This document shows positions 6,076 to 11,141 of a DNA stretch of 11,141 bases, one piece after another. The stretch is from Myxococcales bacterium (GTDB lineage: Bacteria; Myxococcota_C; UBA6777). The notes beneath the pieces are model-generated. The model was given only the letters and a program-made list of their open reading frames with translations. It was not told the origin of the DNA and ran no database searches. The translations under genes were made by a program, and so were the position numbers. The number at the start of each line of letters is the position of its first letter. The first letter of the stretch is position 1. The stretch spans positions 1 to 11,141 of the forward strand of contig JALTMC010000462.1 of NCBI GenBank assembly GCA_027005175.1, in the 5' to 3' direction.

Positions 6076-8391
6076 CTCGATACTATATCGGCAAAAAATG
6101 TGATTGCCGATCGCTATCAACTGCTTGAAGAAGTGGGACAAGGCGGTATGGCTACAGTGTTTCGCGGGCAAGATCTTGTGCTCGACAGGGAGATTGCGGT
6201 CAAGATCCTACACCCTCACCTCGCCAGGGAATCGGAGCACCGTCAGCGATTTCGACGTGAAGCGAGAACCATCGCTCGTCTTCACCACCCTGGAATTGTC
6301 GAGATCTATGACTTCTCGGATCAGGACAGTCACGCAGACCAAGCTCCAGCCAAGAACAACACCCCCACCTACCTGGTCATGGAGTTTGTGGAAGGGCTGA
6401 ACCTTCAGACATTCCTCAACCAACAAGAGTTCCCCCTTTCCGAGTTGGCCGCTGCTATGATCGCCAATATCGCTGAAGCCCTGGAACACGCACACCAAGA
6501 AAATATTATCCATCGAGATTTAAAGCCCGAAAATGTACTGATCTGCTCCAATGGAACCGTCAAGCTGACGGACTTTGGCTTGGCCCGTATTCTCGACAAT
6601 GAATCAATGACCCGTACAGGTTCGATTCTAGGCTCCCCGGCCTATATGGCTCCAGAACAGATCCAAGGCAAACTCGGAGACCATCGCGCCGACATTTTTG
6701 CTCTGGGCATCCTTCTCTACCAACTGGCTTGCCAAAAGCACCCGTTTGTACGAGGCAACCCAGCAGCCACCTTACAGGCCGTTTCCAACGCTGACTATGT
6801 CGATCCAGAGCGGGCGAACCCAGGAATGGGACGTCAGCTCGCCACTATCATTCGGCGTGCCCTATCCCCAGATCCCAAGAATCGATATCCTTCAACAGCC
6901 GCGATGCACAGTGACCTGATGGTTTATCTGCACGAAGTTGGTTTTCACAAACCTGAAGAAACATTGCGTCAATTCTTTATCGAACCCAAGGTAGAGGGGG
7001 AGCGACTGCGACTGCAAGTCCTCACCCAGCTCAAACAACGCGCTTATACCCTGGCAGCCAACAAGCGGTACTCCACAGCCCTTGATCGTTGCAACCGAGC
7101 CATGGCTTTGGAGCCCAATGATCCAGACATCGATAAGCTGATCGAACGTTTGTCTCAAAAAGACCACTGGCACCAAAAACCTATCGGATGGTGGCTTGCG
7201 GCTTTGGCGGCAAGTTTGGTCTTCGCGGGTTGGTGGTATCTTCCAGCCTTCTGGGGATCTCGCACACAGCCTCAAAACAATCACAAGACTGTACAGGCAG
7301 GCCGCCTAGCAACACGAGCCGCAGTCATCACCACAAGCACACATCCGATCGAGAGTCGCCGGATTATGCCTCAACCCAAGCGTGTGCTCAAGATTCGTCC
7401 CAGACCACAACAGAAGAGACGATATCGTCCACCACACCGCTATCACAGACGTTTTGTTTTACCTCGTCGAAACCCAGTAATACCTCACCCCATCCTCATG
7501 GGGAGTGGTTGGCAAACTCTCAAGTTAACCAAGCGCAAGGTGCGATTTCGATACCATCCTCGCAATCGGCGTCTGCAAATGCGTGGGCTGCAAGGAATCT
7601 TATTGCAACACTTGGGGCAATCCAAGCTCATCGCAAAGAACCACTATACGTTGAGGCTCAAAGGTAGCATTCCTTACCAGCTCACACTCACCACTCCCCA
7701 CGGGAAACGCTTAATATTGCTCTCACCGCGTCGAAGGAAGAGCATACGACGACGAAATGTTGTTCCTCCTCCCACACCCAAAAAACCCGACTACATCATC
7801 GATCCCAAACCAGCCGCAGAACCGATCAAGCGACATATCGTGATCGTGTTGGCCCCCTTTGCATCGCTTACCTACCAGAGTGGTTCAAAACTGAAACAAA
7901 GCTCGGCTAAAAGAGTTCATCATTTAAAGCTTATGTCCAATAGAATATGGACCATTCGAGCCTCGCACCCCTATGCCATTCCCCGCACCTGGAAGCTCCG
8001 AATTCCGACCAACAAACCGCCAAGCGCGATGGATCTCAACGCAAAAGAGAAGGGTTGGCAGCCTCTTGTGGCAAGCCGTCTCTCTCTTGGTGGACTAGAG
8101 CTTCGAAAGCGTTTGGAGTTCAAGTCAGCGTTTCTTTACATCCGTAGCAACGTCAGTGACTCCATCCTCTTCATCAACAAAAAACAAAGAGACACTCTCA
8201 CCCGCAAATACCAAAGTTTCTCCATTCCCTGGACCTGGAGAAGTTTTAAAACCAAAGTGGAGATCTTGATCACCCATGAGCATTACAAAGATTGGACAAA
8301 GACTCTTGTGATGAAACCAGGCCAGCGAAGCAGCCTTAATGTCAAGATGATCCCACGAAGCAGCCCCAAAGAAGAAAGCCACAAGCCTTAA
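6073..8391 (+). CDS. Transmembrane Hanks-type Ser/Thr protein kinase with TPR and PEGA-like tail
   Basis: This kinase would phosphorylate Ser/Thr on partner proteins at the inner membrane. With GTG 6073 it has 772 residues; the longest frame, from GTG 5986, has 801. The kinase domain (about 14-290) is complete: Gly-rich loop GQGGMATV (22-29), Lys44 (AVKIL), HRDLKPEN (catalytic D149), DFG (D167), a Thr/Ser-rich activation loop, and APE (193-195). A single TPR-like repeat (about 320-355) precedes one membrane span (about 373-395). The extracytoplasmic part is very basic at first, with Arg-, His- and Pro-rich runs for about 70 residues. Its last 90 residues resemble a diverged PEGA domain (LYIRSN, then FINKK, then ITHEHYKDW, then VKMIP). 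The TPR protein and FHA-sigma54 activator genes follow on the same strand. The extracytoplasmic domain presumably senses or contacts something in the envelope, which is inference. Confidence 0.93.
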   Translation: MLDTISAKNVIADRYQLLEEVGQGGMATVFRGQDLVLDREIAVKILHPHLARESEHRQRFRREARTIARLHHPGIVEIYDFSDQDSHADQAPAKNNTPTYLVMEFVEGLNLQTFLNQQEFPLSELAAAMIANIAEALEHAHQENIIHRDLKPENVLICSNGTVKLTDFGLARILDNESMTRTGSILGSPAYMAPEQIQGKLGDHRADIFALGILLYQLACQKHPFVRGNPAATLQAVSNADYVDPERANPGMGRQLATIIRRALSPDPKNRYPSTAAMHSDLMVYLHEVGFHKPEETLRQFFIEPKVEGERLRLQVLTQLKQRAYTLAANKRYSTALDRCNRAMALEPNDPDIDKLIERLSQKDHWHQKPIGWWLAALAASLVFAGWWYLPAFWGSRTQPQNNHKTVQAGRLATRAAVITTSTHPIESRRIMPQPKRVLKIRPRPQQKRRYRPPHRYHRRFVLPRRNPVIPHPILMGSGWQTLKLTKRKVRFRYHPRNRRLQMRGLQGILLQHLGQSKLIAKNHYTLRLKGSIPYQLTLTTPHGKRLILLSPRRRKSIRRRNVVPPPTPKKPDYIIDPKPAAEPIKRHIVIVLAPFASLTYQSGSKLKQSSAKRVHHLKLMSNRIWTIRASHPYAIPRTWKLRIPTNKPPSAMDLNAKEKGWQPLVASRLSLGGLELRKRLEFKSAFLYIRSNVSDSILFINKKQRDTLTRKYQSFSIPWTWRSFKTKVEILITHEHYKDWTKTLVMKPGQRSSLNVKMIPRSSPKEESHKP

Positions 8392-8487
8392 AATGAGCTT
8401 GAGCAACCGGCCTGTGACAAAAGCTTGATGAAAACAACAAGAGTGTCTATTCTGGCACCTAGTGGTTATGGCGTCAGAGGGATGGAC

Positions 8488-9399
8488 ATGGGTCGCAAAC
8501 CAGGACAAAAAGAGAGAAATAGATATACAGGCTGGCTCTGCTTGTTGTTACTGTTGGGTTGTAGCGACCTCGTCGCTGCCCAAGCGGCCTCCCCTCAGGC
8601 AGAGTTTAAACGTGCCAAGAATGCCTATGTTTACGGTAACTACGGCGATGCGATCCGACGATTCCGCCAACTCCTCTACCCCCTCCCTGGTCGTCTTCGC
8701 TCTCCCTCTTTGCGTCGCGAGGCTCATAAGTACCTGGGGATTTCCTATTATTACCTGTATCTTCGCACTCGCCAAAAGAAGTTCCGACGCTCCACAGAGC
8801 GCGAACTCACACTCTATTTGTTGCGCTCTCCCAACACACGATTGGATCCACTTTTGTATCCACCCAACTTAATCGATTTCTTCAATCGAATTCGCCTCAA
8901 AAATAAGCGCCGCCTGGAGGAACTGTTGCGCAAGCGACGTCAACGCCGAAACGCTGTCCCCATACAGGTGGTGCGCTTGTATATGGAAAAACATGTGTTT
9001 CGCTACAGCCCATGGCTCGCCATGATTCCTTTTGGAACACCTCAATTTATTGCCAGGCAGCCTGAGAAAGGAGGTCTTTTACTTGGGGGCCAAGTGCTCG
9101 CTCTCGGCATCAATATCACAGCCTACTTTGTGATTTTAAACAAGCAAATCAAAGACGACAAGTTTAACCTGGGCCGCTTCAAAGAAGCGGATATCCCTGC
9201 CGTGATCGGTTGGCAAATCGCTCAGGGCGTTTCGATTGGTGTCTTTGGTGTGTTGGTGGTGATTGGTATGATTGACGGTGTCATACAGATGAACAAGCGA
9301 CGTGTCACTCTTTTGCCCAAGTTGCCCCCCATTAATAAGAAAAAGCTATCACTTCCCACTCTACCTCTGAGACCCTCCTTTTCGATCCCTGCACGATGA
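8488..9399 (+). CDS. TPR-like envelope protein with N-terminal lipoprotein signal and C-terminal membrane segments
   Basis: With the ATG at 8488 the product has 303 residues. This start follows an AGAGGG site by six bases. A TTG/ATG pair at 8425-8430 would add about 20 residues before the signal. A basic N-terminus leads into a Leu-rich core ending in the lipobox LLGC (Cys25); cleavage after AAQA nearby is an alternative. Residues about 35-145 are helical and TPR-like (AKNAYVYGNYGDAIRRFRQLL), with a DPLLYPPNLIDFFNRIR segment often seen in similar deltaproteobacterial proteins. A very basic Arg/Lys stretch follows. IPFGTPQF then leads into two hydrophobic segments (about 195-220 and 235-267), reminiscent of small membrane modules with a PxGxGQF-type motif. 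No named family is claimed. It lies 96 bases after the kinase gene and 44 before the FHA activator, so it probably shares their transcript and may be the kinase's envelope partner. Confidence 0.8.
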   Translation: MGRKPGQKERNRYTGWLCLLLLLGCSDLVAAQAASPQAEFKRAKNAYVYGNYGDAIRRFRQLLYPLPGRLRSPSLRREAHKYLGISYYYLYLRTRQKKFRRSTERELTLYLLRSPNTRLDPLLYPPNLIDFFNRIRLKNKRRLEELLRKRRQRRNAVPIQVVRLYMEKHVFRYSPWLAMIPFGTPQFIARQPEKGGLLLGGQVLALGINITAYFVILNKQIKDDKFNLGRFKEADIPAVIGWQIAQGVSIGVFGVLVVIGMIDGVIQMNKRRVTLLPKLPPINKKKLSLPTLPLRPSFSIPAR

Positions 9400-9443
9400 T
9401 CTACACTGTAGCTGGATGTATTGCTTGATGAGGATAGAAATCG

Positions 9444-11141
9444 ATGCCAACCCTGACATTCCATGTTCCTGGCTCCAGTTCACCACACACTGTAGAACTC
9501 TATAAGAAGATTACCACCATTGGTCGTAGCTCTGAGAATGACATCTGCCTCTCCGATCCCCTACTCGAAGCAGACCATGCTCATGTACAGTTCGATGGGG
9601 AGCGTTTCTCTCTCTCTGTGCTCCAGCGCAAATACAGCCTCCAAGTCAATGGACGCTCCAGACGCTCCTGTACACTCAAACACGACGACCTCATTGTTAT
9701 GGGTTCAACAGAGTTTAAGTTCCGGATGTTTTCAAAAGATCCACACAAAGAGCCCGAGCAAGAGTTCGATCCCTTGGAAGCCTATCGCCGCATCTACCGA
9801 TTTTCTCGTGAGTTGATGCAAGGAGAGTCGATCCAGAACCTGATGGAAAAGCTGCTTGATCAGGTCATTGAAGTAACCCAGGCGGAGCGCGGTTTTATCA
9901 TCCTTGTGGAGGGTGACACCCCTCAAGTTGCCGCAGGACGCAACATTCAACGCGAAAATCTGGCCGACGCCAAAGAACTATTCTCCGACAGTATTGTTGC
10001 ACAAGCTGTACGTGAGCAGCGTGCTGTCATTGTGAGTGATGCACTCAATGACGATACCTTCAAAACCTCGGCCAGCGTTGTTCAGTTGCAGTTATCCAGT
10101 GTGATGTGTGTGCCACTGCACGATCGAGGCAAACTGTTGGGTGTGTTGTATGTCGGAAACTCCCGTGTCACGTCACTGTTTGAGCAAACCTCTTTGGAGA
10201 TCCTGACGGTCTTTGCAGCCCAAGCCTCACTGTTGTTACAAAACGCCCTCCTACTCAACGAGTTGGAGTTGGATAACAAGAATTTACTGACCCGCCTCCA
10301 TGAGATACGCTCCGGCAGTATCATCGGAAGTAGCGATGGGATCACCTCCATTCTCAAAAAGGTCCGAAAGGTTGCAAGCACCGATGTGACCGTATTGATT
10401 ACAGGTGAAACAGGCACAGGCAAAGAACTCATCGCTCGCGATCTACACCGACTGTCCAACCGAGAAAGTGGTCCATTCATCACTATCAATTGTGGAGCGA
10501 TTCCAGAAAACCTGTTGGAAAGTGAGTTGTTTGGACATGCCAAAGGTGCTTTTACCGGAGCGGTGGTCCATCGAGTTGGCAAGTTTCAAGCGGCCGATGG
10601 GGGAACTTTATTCCTTGATGAATTGGGTGAGATGCCGCTCAACCTGCAAGTCAAACTACTACGAGCGTTGGAAGATAAAAAGATCACCCCTGTGGGAGAC
10701 ACCCAATCCATCGCAGTAGATATCCGCATTGTGGCAGCAACCAATCGCGATCTGGAGATGGAAGTCAAAGAGAATCGCTTTCGAGAAGATCTGTACTACC
10801 GACTCAATGTGATCAGCCTGCATCTACCACCCCTTCGCGATCGCGGTGAAGACATCAACTTGCTCGCTCGTTACTTTTTGCAACGTTTCGCCAAAGAGTA
10901 TGATCAGCCTGTCAAAGGCTTCACTCCGCAAGCCACCATAAGCCTACGCAAATACGCTTGGCCCGGTAATATTCGCGAGCTAGAGAACCGCATACGCAAA
11001 GCTGTCATTCTCACAGATGCCACCCTTGTGGATACACCAGACCTCGACATCCGAGAGGACCAGCTCTCTCCCATTCTTTCACTGGTAGAGGCCAAAGAAA
11101 AATTTCAGGCCGACTACATTCGTGAAGTCCTTGCACGAAAC
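9444..11141 (+). CDS. FHA-GAF-AAA+ sigma54-dependent transcriptional activator (3' end outside the window)
   Basis: The frame is open from ATG 9444 to the right edge, giving 566 residues. GAGGA lies nine bases before the start. An FHA domain (about 1-95, IGRSSEND with Arg28, and His45) would bind phosphothreonine peptides. A GAF domain (about 121-273) probably senses a small ligand or partner. The sigma54 AAA+ domain (about 293-530) is complete: Walker A GETGTGKE (321-328), the sigma54-contacting loop GAFTGA (368-373), Walker B LFLDE (D392, E393), the arginine-finger region [10 protein letters not shown] (about 446) and [10 protein letters not shown] (from 506). Such proteins remodel sigma54 RNA polymerase to open promoters. 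The C-terminal helix-turn-helix is expected beyond the window. The FHA domain has Glu42 where the family usually has the phosphate-binding Ser. An FHA input encoded beside a Ser/Thr kinase suggests control by phosphorylation. Confidence 0.95.
   Translation, partial: MPTLTFHVPGSSSPHTVELYKKITTIGRSSENDICLSDPLLEADHAHVQFDGERFSLSVLQRKYSLQVNGRSRRSCTLKHDDLIVMGSTEFKFRMFSKDPHKEPEQEFDPLEAYRRIYRFSRELMQGESIQNLMEKLLDQVIEVTQAERGFIILVEGDTPQVAAGRNIQRENLADAKELFSDSIVAQAVREQRAVIVSDALNDDTFKTSASVVQLQLSSVMCVPLHDRGKLLGVLYVGNSRVTSLFEQTSLEILTVFAAQASLLLQNALLLNELELDNKNLLTRLHEIRSGSIIGSSDGITSILKKVRKVASTDVTVLITGETGTGKELIARDLHRLSNRESGPFITINCGAIPENLLESELFGHAKGAFTGAVVHRVGKFQAADGGTLFLDELGEMPLNLQVKLLRALEDKKITPVGDTQSIAVDIRIVAATNRDLEMEVKENRFREDLYYRLNVISLHLPPLRDRGEDINLLARYFLQRFAKEYDQPVKGFTPQATISLRKYAWPGNIRELENRIRKAVILTDATLVDTPDLDIREDQLSPILSLVEAKEKFQADYIREVLARN

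Noticed and set aside
8450-8480. sigma54 promoter suggested by TGGCAC before the TPR protein gene
   Set aside because: The matching -12 GC dinucleotide at the required distance is absent. A check by eye of the other intergenic regions also found no GG-N10-GC element.

Overview
The window looks like chromosomal DNA (roughly half G+C by eye, with one very A-rich stretch) from a Gram-negative bacterium with a complex signalling repertoire, most likely a member of the Myxococcota or a related deltaproteobacterial lineage. The reasons are a Hanks-type Ser/Thr kinase with a TPR, one membrane span and a PEGA-like tail; an FHA-GAF-sigma54 activator; a lipoprotein GH13 amylase with a long Glu/Pro-rich linker; and an outer-membrane beta-barrel protein. 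The lineage is an inference from gene content, not from a marker gene.

Layout. 1-101: a 43-bp tandem repeat (2.35 copies, continuing past the left edge), each unit holding a small inverted repeat. 102-428: no convincing gene, a possible promoter and a doubtful 55-codon ORF. 429-1379 (+): panB, ketopantoate hydroxymethyltransferase, with an unusual 50-residue Pro-rich N-terminus. 1403-2146 (-): a secreted beta-barrel-like protein convergent with panB. 2147-3404: about 1.26 kb without a credible gene. It holds a strong rho-independent terminator facing left, a strikingly A/C-rich stretch, several 12-bp palindromes, a composite hairpin, and a four-copy degenerate repeat whose last copy contains the stop codon of the next gene. 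3405-5867 (-): a lipoprotein alpha-amylase-family (GH13) enzyme with a CBM48-like domain. 5868-6072: divergent intergenic region. 6073-8391 (+), 8488-9399 (+) and 9444-11141 (+, cut by the right edge): Ser/Thr kinase, TPR membrane or lipoprotein, and FHA-GAF-sigma54 activator, closely spaced and probably one operon.

How the genes may work together. The right-hand three genes form a plausible signalling unit: a transmembrane kinase with a large extracytoplasmic region, an envelope TPR protein, and a sigma54 activator whose FHA domain could read phosphothreonine, although its phosphate pocket is incomplete. The amylase is divergent from this unit and could be a target, but no sigma54 promoter was found to support that. 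panB serves pantothenate and coenzyme A synthesis and seems unrelated to its neighbours.

The most unusual part of the window is the non-coding interval 2147-3404. Its strand asymmetry, leftward terminator and decayed repeats at the amylase 3' end are not explained by any gene seen here.
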